NCBI GenBank assembly: GCA_903924205.1
Contig: CAIYAP010000007.1
Span: forward strand, 186,001 to 250,000
Direction: 5' to 3'
Source: an uncultured Actinomycetes bacterium
GTDB lineage: Bacteria; Actinomycetota; Acidimicrobiia; Acidimicrobiales; RAAP-2
DNA length: 64,000 nucleotides
Shown here: in pieces, positions 7,841-15,424 of the stretch
Layout of the letters: the number at the start of each line of letters is the position of its first letter
Numbering within the stretch: position 1 is the stretch's first letter
Notes under the pieces: generated by a model
Told to the model about the DNA's origin: nothing
Databases searched by the model: none
What the model saw: the letters and a program-made list of their open reading frames with translations, nothing else
Position numbers and translations under genes: made by a program

Positions 7841-7858
7841 CCGCCAATTCCCCAAAAT

Positions 7859-8281
7859 TTAGGGGATTTGCACTCGTTCTCCCGGCACGACGGTGGACGT
7901 GCCGAGCTCCGCAACAAGCGCGCGATACTCACCCGCTGGATCAGCGGGATTGGCCTGCGCCGCAATGTCGTGAAGATTCATTCCGGCAGTGACCGTGACC
8001 ACCGATGGCGTGTCAGTCACGCTGATGCCTGAGAAATCAGCGGCTGCACCTTGCGGACCGATTTGCAATGGCCCACCGACAAACAAGAAGAAACCAAGAA
8101 CCATCAACGTTGCCACAACCAGCGTCCGTCGGCGACGGCGCATCATGCGCTCACGAGCAACGCGGCGAAGTTCCACGCGTAACGCCACGTTTCGTACGGG
8201 CTGCGGAGTCTCGATGACTCGAAGCTGCGGGCGAGCCCTCACGGGCTCATTCCACTCTGGGTTCCACTCAATAATCGCCAT
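7859..8281 (-). CDS. SOS-controlled membrane protein with LysM-like domain
   Basis: A 140-residue protein with a basic N-terminal cytoplasmic segment (MMRRRRR before the membrane) and one membrane helix at about residues 53-71. A C-terminal extracellular LysM-like repeat begins at VVTVTAGMNLHDIAAQA and ends VPGERVQIP. The ATG at 8281 has CAGGAG upstream. Two perfect LexA boxes and a consensus promoter precede it. Architecture and position match SOS division inhibitors and wall proteins next to lexA in other Gram-positives (YneA in Bacillus, Rv2719c/ChiZ in Mycobacterium, DivS in Corynebacterium). A role in halting division on DNA damage is inferred from this match. Sequence identity to those proteins could not be tested. 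Confidence 0.78.
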   Translation of the reverse strand: MAIIEWNPEWNEPVRARPQLRVIETPQPVRNVALRVELRRVARERMMRRRRRTLVVATLMVLGFFLFVGGPLQIGPQGAAADFSGISVTDTPSVVTVTAGMNLHDIAAQANPADPAGEYRALVAELGTSTVVPGERVQIP

Positions 8282-8300
8282 ACCGACACTCCTGTGCTTA

Positions 8301-8314
8301 CGAACAGATGTTCG
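8301..8314. promoter_or_regulatory. LexA box (proximal, LysM operon)
   Basis: CGAACAGATGTTCG, a perfect CGAAC-N4-GTTCG palindrome. It lies immediately downstream of the -10 box, over the likely transcription start of the LysM-nrdR-PIG-L-dinB operon. Confidence 0.9.
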
Positions 8315-8315
8315 C

Positions 8316-8344
8316 ACTCTAATACGAACATCTGTTCGTGTCAA
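8316..8344 (-). promoter_or_regulatory. SOS promoter of the LysM-nrdR-PIG-L-dinB operon
   Basis: On the minus strand there is a perfect -35 TTGACA (8344-8339), a 17-base spacer and a -10 TAGAGT (8321-8316). A LexA box fills the spacer and a second box follows the -10. The -35 contains the TGA stop codon of the upstream VWA gene, so no base is wasted. Confidence 0.82.
8325..8338. promoter_or_regulatory. LexA box (distal, inside the promoter spacer)
   Basis: CGAACATCTGTTCG, a perfect CGAAC-N4-GTTCG palindrome lying between the -35 and -10 elements. Its centre is 24 bases from the centre of the neighbouring box. Confidence 0.9.
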
Positions 8345-9717
8345 CTTCCTGGCGACAGCCTGCTGTGGACCTGTGACATACCCGTCGTGGGGCGCCACAA
8401 ATGTCGGCCCACTCGACCTAAATCTGCGGGATTATTCGATTTTTCGCCGTTTTTGAGTGCTCGCACCGCCCCGTCGAGGCTGGGTCGAACCACCACGCGG
8501 TGACGACGCACGAAGTCGGCACACTCCTGGGCCAGTTGCGACGAGGGATGATCAGCGGAGTCGGTGACCTGCCCATCGGACACCCAAATGAAGGGGTCGC
8601 CGACGCGGCGGCGGGTTGCGGCGAAGGCCAATGCGGGACCATCGACGCCATTTCCGACATTGCCCGAGGGGATGGCGGAACATCGCCCTCGCCCGTCCGC
8701 GATAATCCACGCATTGGCCACTCCCGTGAGATCCCCCGGTCGGTGCGAATATCCAATGATCGTGAGAGCAGGTGACACGGCGAGGAATCTGTCGATCGAC
8801 TCCTCTGTCAAATCCATGGAACCTGACTGATCGATCAGAACTACTCCCCCGCGAGATCGCCGCCACTCGCCAAAAACGCGCCGTTGGGGATCGGTGAGTA
8901 GCGCGGCGGGATAGCGCACCACCCGGCCTGACGAGTTTCGTGCCACCCGACGAGCACCCGCCCGCGACGCGCGTGGCGAGTAGGTCAGGTCTGTAGCCAG
9001 CACCAGTGGTGCGAACGCGCCCGACGCGGCGCGACGAGAACCAGGATGCATCGATCGACGTAGGCGACGGAGATCCTCACGCGAGGTCGCGGCGGCGGCC
9101 CCCGCGAGACGCGTCGCCATCCGCGCCAAGGGAATGGTCACCGACACGTAACCGCGGGGAGCGTCGTGCAGTTCGTCCAATTCGACCGATGCCAGTTCTT
9201 CGCAGGGCACCTGCCGCAAAAAGGCGGTTAGTTCGGCGCCGATGGCCTTGAGCGAGACAGCCGCATCCTTGTCGACTCGCCGAATGGCTCGTAGGTATTC
9301 CCTCTCGGCACCCGTGTGGTGGACGGCAAAATAGAAGAACACCATCTCGTCCCATTGCCGTGACGTTGACAGTTGCTCACCCGCCGACCCTTCGCTGCCG
9401 TCGAGGAGGTGCTGAACGTCAAAGCCCAGGCGGCCGAGATAGTCATTCACGCGAAGCTCCTCCGCGCACTGCAGGGCACGCAAGGGAATGTCTGGCCACC
9501 GAGAATCGGAAATTCCGACCGGCGATAATCGCACGTGCGCGAGTTCATGCGCACGAACAATGCGGTCGCGAATATCCGGCCCAAGGGGCACGCGGAGTCG
9601 CCGTTGCCCAAAATCGCAGTGAGCGTCACCACGACGGTTCGACCCGCCCTCAATCTCCCAGAGGGGTTCGCGCAACGAACCTTCACGCACTGCCCCGGCA
9701 ATTTCGGGGTAGATCAC
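8341..9717 (-). CDS. Putative HELAH metallopeptidase / VWA-domain protein paired with a MoxR ATPase
   Basis: A 458-residue protein with two recognisable parts. Near residue 57 is RAHELAHVRLSP, an HExxH zinc-protease signature, with AEELRVND about 25 residues later as a possible third-ligand helix. The C-terminal half (about 290-420) is a VWA fold with a MIDAS-like DQSGSM at 296-301 and a later VSDGQVTD. This is the layout of VWA-like/putative metallopeptidase proteins that work with MoxR ATPases. The GTG start overlaps the ATPase stop by four bases (GTGA). Its stop lies inside the -35 of the LysM promoter. It shares the lexA intergenic region as promoter, so SOS control is likely. The substrate is unknown. 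Confidence 0.75.
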   Translation of the reverse strand: MIYPEIAGAVREGSLREPLWEIEGGSNRRGDAHCDFGQRRLRVPLGPDIRDRIVRAHELAHVRLSPVGISDSRWPDIPLRALQCAEELRVNDYLGRLGFDVQHLLDGSEGSAGEQLSTSRQWDEMVFFYFAVHHTGAEREYLRAIRRVDKDAAVSLKAIGAELTAFLRQVPCEELASVELDELHDAPRGYVSVTIPLARMATRLAGAAAATSREDLRRLRRSMHPGSRRAASGAFAPLVLATDLTYSPRASRAGARRVARNSSGRVVRYPAALLTDPQRRVFGEWRRSRGGVVLIDQSGSMDLTEESIDRFLAVSPALTIIGYSHRPGDLTGVANAWIIADGRGRCSAIPSGNVGNGVDGPALAFAATRRRVGDPFIWVSDGQVTDSADHPSSQLAQECADFVRRHRVVVRPSLDGAVRALKNGEKSNNPADLGRVGRHLWRPTTGMSQVHSRLSPGS

Positions 9718-10412
9718 GAGGCCCTCGTCTCGGTACTGCCGATGGCGAGCGCGTCGAGGAAATCGTTCGCTCGATCCGCGAAGATGATGCGCGCGGACTC
9801 CACGTCACCGCAGTGACGAGAAAGTTCGTCAAAGGCCCGCAGGGTGCGAAGGCTGATGCGACGACTCGACGGGCTTCGCCCCGCCCCCATGGCGACCTGG
9901 GCCAAGTCTCCGCGCAGAGAGTTGACGGCCGCCGGAGCGGGCGCGTCAACGGCCACGGCGATGGGAAAGCGATCTCGCAACGCGGCGGGGAGCTCGTCGG
10001 GATGTTCCATATTGCTCGTCATGACCACCGAAAATCCGTGTGCAGGGCGCACCACCTCGCCGGTGTGAGGATGAATCCACCGTGCGGACTCATCCGAATC
10101 CGTCATGGCGAGCAGCAGGCTCAGAACGTCGCCCGAGGCTCGATCGACTTCATCCACCACGAGCCGCACCCCCCGTCGCCACGCACGAATAGCCGGGCCA
10201 TCACACCACCTCCAACCTCCATCGGCGGCCGGCTGCCACATTCCGGTGACATCGGCCGTCGTCGAGTCTTCGGTGCAAATCAATCGTTCCGCGGGTCCGC
10301 TGCCCATGGCGGCGAAGGTTTTACCCATCCCGGGAGGTCCATACAAAATGACACGGGTCACACCCGCCCGCTCGAGTAACGCCACGTCCTGCCAGCACTG
10401 GGGAATTTCCAC
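9714..10412 (-). CDS. MoxR-type AAA+ ATPase divergent from lexA
   Basis: A 232-residue AAA+ ATPase of the MoxR/dynein-like (AAA_5) group. Walker A is GPPGMGKT (25-32), Walker B is RLVVDEVD (83-90), a sensor Asn sits in MTSNMEHPDE, and arginines follow in ALRDRFP. It is short and lacks a long C-terminal lid. The GTG at 10412 is chosen because AAAGGAG lies six bases upstream; a longer frame to 10439 has no such site. MoxR ATPases act as chaperones for VWA partners, here the next gene (four-base overlap). The divergent lexA region with two LexA boxes is its only promoter space. Confidence 0.82.
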   Translation of the reverse strand: MEIPQCWQDVALLERAGVTRVILYGPPGMGKTFAAMGSGPAERLICTEDSTTADVTGMWQPAADGGWRWCDGPAIRAWRRGVRLVVDEVDRASGDVLSLLLAMTDSDESARWIHPHTGEVVRPAHGFSVVMTSNMEHPDELPAALRDRFPIAVAVDAPAPAAVNSLRGDLAQVAMGAGRSPSSRRISLRTLRAFDELSRHCGDVESARIIFADRANDFLDALAIGSTETRAS

Positions 10413-10455
10413 CGAGGCTCCTTTCAACTGACCTCGCAACGGTCGCGAGAATTAA

Positions 10456-10469
10456 CGAACGACTGTTCG
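10456..10469. promoter_or_regulatory. LexA box 1 in the lexA/MoxR intergenic region
   Basis: CGAACGACTGTTCG, a perfect CGAAC-N4-GTTCG palindrome, 43 bases upstream of the MoxR GTG and 55 bases upstream of the lexA ATG. It can serve both directions. Confidence 0.9.
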
Positions 10470-10497
10470 TATTTCATCCACCACTTTGCTATTCTCT

Positions 10498-10511
10498 CGA
10501 ACAGACGTTCG
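10498..10511. promoter_or_regulatory. LexA box 2 in the lexA/MoxR intergenic region
   Basis: CGAACAGACGTTCG, a perfect palindrome 13 bases upstream of the lexA ATG, next to a possible -10 TATTCT at 10490-10495. It should allow lexA autorepression. Confidence 0.9.
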
Positions 10512-10524
10512 TATAGGAGACACC

Positions 10525-11148
10525 ATGGCTGACGCCCTCACCCCGAAGCGCCAAGAGATTTTGGACTTCATCACCTCGGAAACTCGCCTGCGGACCTACC
10601 CGCCTACCATTCGCGAAATTGGCCAGGCCGTCGGGCTTAACTCCCCCGCCACGGTCAAGCGTCATCTCGAAGTGCTCATTGAGGCGGGCTACCTCAGCGT
10701 TGACCCGCAGCGTCCGCGCACCATCACGGTGATCGGGGACATCAACAAGATTGACCCCCAGCAGGGCACCCGGGCAGTTCCCATGCTGGGCCAAGTTGCG
10801 GCGGGAACTGGCGTGCTCGCCGAGGAGCTCGACCGTGAAGAGATCATCTTGCCCGACCTGCTCCTCGGTAAAGATGACAACTTCGTCTTGACGGTTCGCG
10901 GTGACTCAATGATTGAAGCGGGAATTCTCGAGGGCGACATGGTGGTGGTGAACCGCCAGAACACCGCTCGCACCGGCGAAATCGTGGTGGCCGGCATCAA
11001 CGATGATGAAGCGACCGTGAAGTACTACTTCCCGCAAGGCGCGCGCACCATCTTGCGACCGGCCAACTCGTCCATGGCACCCATGGACTTCCCCACCAAC
11101 GACGTGTCAATTTTTGGACGTGTCGTCGGGGTGATGCGCCGCTACTAA
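10525..11148 (+). CDS. lexA: SOS repressor LexA
   Basis: A 207-residue repressor of the SOS response. The N-terminal winged helix-turn-helix contains YPPTIREIGQAVGLNSPATV (about 25-44). The self-cleavage site is Ala93-Gly94 in GQVAAGTG, and the catalytic dyad is Ser128 (RGDSMIEAGI) and Lys166 (EATVKYYF). The ATG at 10525 has AGGAG at the right distance. Two LexA boxes upstream show autoregulation. Its stop overlaps the convergent dapE stop by four bases. RecA, needed for LexA cleavage, is not encoded in this window. Confidence 0.97.
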   Translation: MADALTPKRQEILDFITSETRLRTYPPTIREIGQAVGLNSPATVKRHLEVLIEAGYLSVDPQRPRTITVIGDINKIDPQQGTRAVPMLGQVAAGTGVLAEELDREEIILPDLLLGKDDNFVLTVRGDSMIEAGILEGDMVVVNRQNTARTGEIVVAGINDDEATVKYYFPQGARTILRPANSSMAPMDFPTNDVSIFGRVVGVMRRY

Positions 11149-12191
11149 GCCAACACCTGTTGCAGAATCTCTCCGAAGCGTTCAACGTCCTCGCGCGTCA
11201 CATACTCCGTGCTCTGATGAGCCAGTAGCGGGTCGCCCGCACCGACGTTGACCGCCGGGACGCCCCACTGCGTGAACGTCGCGACATCCGTCCATCCCAC
11301 CTTCGCCGCCGGCAAGACGCCGGTCAGAGAGACAATGTGTGAAATAAATGCATTGTCACGATTCGGGGCAGCGGCGGGGGCGCAGTCGTTGACCATCCAC
11401 TCGTCACCGTCAGACACGAGATCGTCCACGTAGCTCGCTAACCACGTGATCGCGTCATCGCTCTCACGGTCGGGGGCAAAGCGATGATTGATAACGATCT
11501 CACAGCTATCGGGAATGACGTTGTTCGCCACCCCACTGCTCACCCGCACTACCTGGAGCTGCTCGGTGAACTCCACCCCATCAAGCTCAACTCGCCGCGG
11601 TTCATACGCCGCAATCCGAGAGATGAGCTCCGCGCCGCGGTGGGCCGCATTGACGCCTTCAAAGGGTCGGGCGGCATGTGCGCGTGCTCCTCGCAAGGTG
11701 ACGGTCACGCGGAGATTGCCCTGGCACCCCAATTCGGCGCGGACACTCGTGGGCTCGGCAACGATGGCGGCGTCAGCGTGCAACAGTGAGGCATCTGCCG
11801 CCGCAATCTCGAGCAAACCGGAGTCACGGCGAGCAATTTCTTCACGCGCGTAGAAGACGTAAGTGACATCGCAGTTGCGAGCCGTTGTCGTCAACGCGGA
11901 GTCGAGCATGACAGCCAGCGAGCCCTTCATGTCCGCCGCCCCGAGGCCAGTGATCCGATCGGCGGTGACCACCATGGCGTGATCACCCGGCACGGTGTCG
12001 AGATGGCCGACCACTGCCAGGCGGCGTGGAGAACCCGTCACCGTGCGAGCAATGACGTTGTCACCCACTCGCGTGACTTCCAAATGCGCGGCCGCCGCGA
12101 GTTCACGTTCCACGAAGTCCGCGATTGCCGCCTCGTCTCGACTCACGGACGAAATGCGGACGAGCTGTTCCACCCAGTTCCACGCGGTCAC
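11145..12191 (-). CDS. dapE: Succinyl-diaminopimelate desuccinylase
   Basis: A 348-residue M20-family metallohydrolase that removes succinate from N-succinyl-LL-DAP, the step before DapF. Metal ligands and catalytic residues are seen in VVGHLDTVPG, GLGAADMKGS, YAREEIA and VAEPTS, with the dimerisation domain in the middle (GARAHAARPFEGVNAAH). The GTG start overlaps the dapD stop by four bases (GTGA). The 3' end overlaps lexA by four bases on the other strand. With dapD, dapC and dapF next door it completes the succinylase branch of lysine/DAP synthesis. Confidence 0.92.
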   Translation of the reverse strand: MTAWNWVEQLVRISSVSRDEAAIADFVERELAAAAHLEVTRVGDNVIARTVTGSPRRLAVVGHLDTVPGDHAMVVTADRITGLGAADMKGSLAVMLDSALTTTARNCDVTYVFYAREEIARRDSGLLEIAAADASLLHADAAIVAEPTSVRAELGCQGNLRVTVTLRGARAHAARPFEGVNAAHRGAELISRIAAYEPRRVELDGVEFTEQLQVVRVSSGVANNVIPDSCEIVINHRFAPDRESDDAITWLASYVDDLVSDGDEWMVNDCAPAAAPNRDNAFISHIVSLTGVLPAAKVGWTDVATFTQWGVPAVNVGAGDPLLAHQSTEYVTREDVERFGEILQQVLA

Positions 12192-13015
12192 GTGGCAACA
12201 CCGTTATCTCTGAGTACGGCGTTGAGCTGTGCCTTGTCGTGACGCTGACCTTCACTCAGACGAGACACGATGAGCACGCAGGGCAAGAAATACTCGCCGC
12301 CGGGATATTCACGGCGACGTGATGCGCCCACCGCTACGCAGTAGGGCGGGATGTACCCGCGGGAAACTTCTTCGCCCGTCTCGGCATCAATCACCGGAAT
12401 CGAAGGGTTCAAGATCACACCAGAACCAACAACGGCACCTCGGCCCACGCGGGCACCTTCGGTAATCATGCAGCGGCTGCCAATAAAGGCGTCATCTTCA
12501 ATGACCACGGGCTTCGCGTTGGGTGGCTCGAGAACTCCACCGATGCCCACGCCACCGGCGAGGTGAACGTTTGAGCCGATTTGCGCGCACGAACCAACCG
12601 TGGCCCAGGTATCCACCATGGTGCCGGGCCCCACCCAGGCACCGATGTTGACAAAACTCGGCATCATGATGACACCGGGCGACAAGTAACTACCGCGACG
12701 GGCAATACCCCCGGGTACCACGCGCACGCCCGCGAGAGAATATTCGTGCTTGAGGTCGAGCTTGTCCGCAAATTCAAACGGCCCAACCTCGAGAGTCTCC
12801 ATGCCCCGGACACGAAAGAGCAGCAGAATTGCCTGCTTCACCCACTCGTGCACCCTCACCTCGCCACCGGTCTCCCACTCGGCCACGCGAAGGCGTCCAT
12901 CATCAAGGGCCGCAATCACTTGTTCCACATCACGGCGAACGTCGAGGGAGTCAGGCGTCACGTCGGCGAGTGCTGCAAAGTGCTGGCCAATTCGCTCAGC
13001 GAGGGCGTCAAACAT
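12188..13015 (-). CDS. dapD: Tetrahydrodipicolinate N-succinyltransferase
   Basis: A 275-residue trimeric left-handed beta-helix acyltransferase that uses succinyl-CoA. Hexapeptide repeats run from about residue 95 to 195 (GSYLSPGVIMMPSFVNIGAWVG onward), with the active-site region EPPNAKPVVIEDDAFIG and a conserved SRGYIPPYCVAVGASRRREYPGGEYFLPC tail region. The length is normal. The ATG at 13015 has TAGGCT exactly six bases upstream and no Shine-Dalgarno, so dapD probably has its own leaderless promoter although it sits in a run of same-strand dap genes. It is coupled to dapE by GTGA. Confidence 0.93.
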   Translation of the reverse strand: MFDALAERIGQHFAALADVTPDSLDVRRDVEQVIAALDDGRLRVAEWETGGEVRVHEWVKQAILLLFRVRGMETLEVGPFEFADKLDLKHEYSLAGVRVVPGGIARRGSYLSPGVIMMPSFVNIGAWVGPGTMVDTWATVGSCAQIGSNVHLAGGVGIGGVLEPPNAKPVVIEDDAFIGSRCMITEGARVGRGAVVGSGVILNPSIPVIDAETGEEVSRGYIPPYCVAVGASRRREYPGGEYFLPCVLIVSRLSEGQRHDKAQLNAVLRDNGVAT

Positions 13016-13021
13016 GCGCTC

Positions 13022-13027
13022 AGCCTA
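13022..13027 (-). promoter_or_regulatory. Leaderless -10 box of dapD
   Basis: TAGGCT followed by six bases and the dapD ATG at 13015. It lies in the 19-base gap after dapC. Confidence 0.5.
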
Positions 13028-13034
13028 CCGGCGC

Positions 13035-14147
13035 TTAGCGATTGAGCGAGGACTCACGCAGACGCTGGGCAACAATCTCGAGGCGAGATAGGGGCTGCAC
13101 CATGGCGACTCGAATGTAGGTGTCACTGCGGTCGCCGTAGAACTCACCGGGACTTACCACCAGTCCCGATGCTTCCGCCACTCTCTGCGTGGTCTCAAAG
13201 CCATTGCGGCCCTCCGTCGCCCACAAATAGAACGAACCCTCACATGGTTCCACGGTGAAACCGGCATCTCGCAGCGCGGTGCCCATGAGTTCTAGACGCT
13301 CGTGATAACGCGCTCGCTGGGCGTCAACATGGGAATCATCCCCGTACGCCACCGCGACCGCTTCTTGCACCGGACCCGCCACTATGAGGCCCGCATGTTG
13401 GCGGGCCAGAGACAAAAAGCCCACCAGATCTGAGTCGCCGGCGTAAAACCCCGCACGCACTCCGGCCAGATTGGAGCGCTTAGAGATGGAATGCACCGCC
13501 ACGACGCCCTCGCTACCCTCCTGCAAAATGCTGCGGGGCGAACTCGTCCACGTAAATTCGCTGTAACACTCATCAGATGCCACCAGGACACCGTTCTGGC
13601 GACCCCACGAAGCCGCGCGTGACAGATCCTCCACGCGCCCCGTCGGGTTCGAAGGCGAATTCACCCATAGGCACAGCGCACGCGCCGCGTCCGACGCGGA
13701 TATTGAATCGAGGTCGAGCATCCCATCCACCATGGCTACCGGTAACGCGCGCAGTGACGCGAGGCGAGCTCCCATCTCGTAGGTGGGATACGACGTGGCG
13801 GGATACAAGACGGTGTCGCGACTTTCGTCGCGAAGTCGCAGGTAGCCCGGCAAGGAAGCCACGAACTCCTTGGTGCCCACACACGCCGCGATCGAATCAT
13901 CAGGAACCGAGACCGCATAGCGCCGCTGAAGGTAGGCCGAGATAGCGGAACGAAAGGTGGGAGACCCCACCGAACGTGGATAGCCCCGGTGCGAGGTCGC
14001 CGCCGCCAGGGCGTCCAGCACCATGGGGGATGGCGCATCGCAGGGCGTGCCGATGGAGCAGTCAACTTTCCCGCCCTCGTGGCGCTCGGCGATGGCCAAA
14101 ATCTCTTCCAGGCGATCAAAGGGATACGGCGGAATCACGAAACTCAC
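13035..14147 (-). CDS. dapC: N-succinyl-DAP aminotransferase (class I/II, PLP)
   Basis: A 370-residue fold-type I aminotransferase. The PLP-binding Lys is in HSISKRSNLAGVRAGF, the SNPTGR loop and DECYSEF (Asp and Tyr of the PLP ring) are present, and the N-terminal FVIPPYPFDRL is typical of actinobacterial DapC. Its placement among dapD, dapE and dapF makes the succinyl-DAP aminotransferase role strong. I chose the GTG at 14147 because GGAGG lies eight bases upstream and it forms a GTGA overlap with the hflX stop. The ATG five codons earlier has no ribosome site. Confidence 0.88.
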   Translation of the reverse strand: MSFVIPPYPFDRLEEILAIAERHEGGKVDCSIGTPCDAPSPMVLDALAAATSHRGYPRSVGSPTFRSAISAYLQRRYAVSVPDDSIAACVGTKEFVASLPGYLRLRDESRDTVLYPATSYPTYEMGARLASLRALPVAMVDGMLDLDSISASDAARALCLWVNSPSNPTGRVEDLSRAASWGRQNGVLVASDECYSEFTWTSSPRSILQEGSEGVVAVHSISKRSNLAGVRAGFYAGDSDLVGFLSLARQHAGLIVAGPVQEAVAVAYGDDSHVDAQRARYHERLELMGTALRDAGFTVEPCEGSFYLWATEGRNGFETTQRVAEASGLVVSPGEFYGDRSDTYIRVAMVQPLSRLEIVAQRLRESSLNR

Positions 14148-15424
14148 GATGGGTTCCTCCATTCGTCAAATAGCGCCTGGGCGGCGTCATCCAAGACAAC
14201 GCGCACCACGACATCCGTGCCGTCCACCTCTTTGCCCAACACGTCACCCTCTCGGTGAACTTGCGCCAAGAGGTCGCCACGTGCGGCGGGGAGTCGAAGG
14301 GTCACGGCGCGATCTCGCTCTCGCAGTCGATCGCCCACCGTGGCCACCAAGCGCTCGCAACCGAGGCCCGTCGCAGCAGAAATAAACAGAGATCCTTCAA
14401 AGCGTTCCGACAACGCAAGGGCAGCATCAGGATTCTTATCCGCCTTATTAAAGACCAACAGTTGTGGCACCTCCCCCGCCCCAATGTCATCGAGGACGGT
14501 TTGCACCGCCTCAATTTGCGCCTCCGCCATGTCGCTGCTCGCGTCCACGACGTGAACGAGAAGATCGGCGTATCGCACGGAATCCAACGTGCTCTTAAAG
14601 GCCCGTACTAATTCGTGGGGCAACTTGCTGATGAATCCCACCGTGTCGGTGAACAGCACGGTTTCACCGCCCGGCATGGCGTACTGGCGTGTGCGGGGAT
14701 CCAGCGTCACAAAGAGACGGTCTTCGGCGGGAACATCGGCATGCGTCAGACGGTTGAGAAGGGAGCTCTTGCCCGCGTTGGTGTAGCCCACCAAAGTCAC
14801 TTCTCGGTGGCGACCGCGTTGGCGACTCGCTCGTTGAATGTCACGCGTGCGCTCAATCTCCTCGAGGTTGCGCTCCAATTTCAACATGCGATTGACCAGG
14901 CGACGACGGTCAACCTCGAGTTGAGTTTCTCCCGGTCCGCGAGTACCGATGACGCCGGACTGCTGGGCCAACGACGCACCGCTGCGCCGAAGACGTGGCA
15001 GTCGATAACGCAACAACGCCAGCTCGACTTGCGCCTTGCCCTCGGGCGACCGGGCATTCTGGGCGAAAATGTCCAAGATGACCGCCGTGCGGTCAATGGC
15101 TGTTCGACCCAAAGCCTTTTCGAGGTTTCGCTGCTGGGCGGGTGACAAATTATGGTCGAACACCACGGTGTCGGCATCGACGGCCAAGCACAGTTGATGA
15201 AGCTCTTCCACCTTGCCCGAACCAAGAAAGGTGGCAGGGTCAGGTCGGTCTCGTCGCTGGATAACCGTGGCCATCACGTCCGCACCGGCCGTGTCGACAA
15301 GAAGGGCCAACTCTTCCAAATCGCGATCAAGTTGCTCCGGCGAACTATCAGGAAATACCATGCCGACTAACACGATTTTCTCCCGAAACGACCGGTCAAT
15401 CAGCGTGGTGGGGTGTTGCGTCAC
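14144..15424 (-). CDS. hflX: Ribosome-associated GTPase HflX
   Basis: A 426-residue GTPase that splits stalled ribosomes. It has the N-terminal HflX domain with the nucleotide-binding ATFLGSGKVEEL region and the linker helix (EVDRRRLVNRMLKLERNLEE). The G domain follows with G1 GYTNAGKSS, G3 DTVGF, G4 FNKAD and G5 SAAT. The GTG start overlaps the dapF stop (GTGA). In mycobacteria hflX also follows dapF. No unusual feature was seen. Confidence 0.94.
   Translation of the reverse strand: MTQHPTTLIDRSFREKIVLVGMVFPDSSPEQLDRDLEELALLVDTAGADVMATVIQRRDRPDPATFLGSGKVEELHQLCLAVDADTVVFDHNLSPAQQRNLEKALGRTAIDRTAVILDIFAQNARSPEGKAQVELALLRYRLPRLRRSGASLAQQSGVIGTRGPGETQLEVDRRRLVNRMLKLERNLEEIERTRDIQRASRQRGRHREVTLVGYTNAGKSSLLNRLTHADVPAEDRLFVTLDPRTRQYAMPGGETVLFTDTVGFISKLPHELVRAFKSTLDSVRYADLLVHVVDASSDMAEAQIEAVQTVLDDIGAGEVPQLLVFNKADKNPDAALALSERFEGSLFISAATGLGCERLVATVGDRLRERDRAVTLRLPAARGDLLAQVHREGDVLGKEVDGTDVVVRVVLDDAAQALFDEWRNPS

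Noticed and set aside
9360-10379. Long plus-strand reading frame opposite the VWA and MoxR genes
   Set aside because: It encodes Arg/His-rich sequence with no family features and no ribosome site, and the opposite strand carries clear AAA+ and VWA motifs.
10486-10524. An upstream extension of lexA beginning at TTG 10486
   Set aside because: It would translate through a LexA box; the ATG at 10525 has AGGAG and gives the normal LexA N-terminus.
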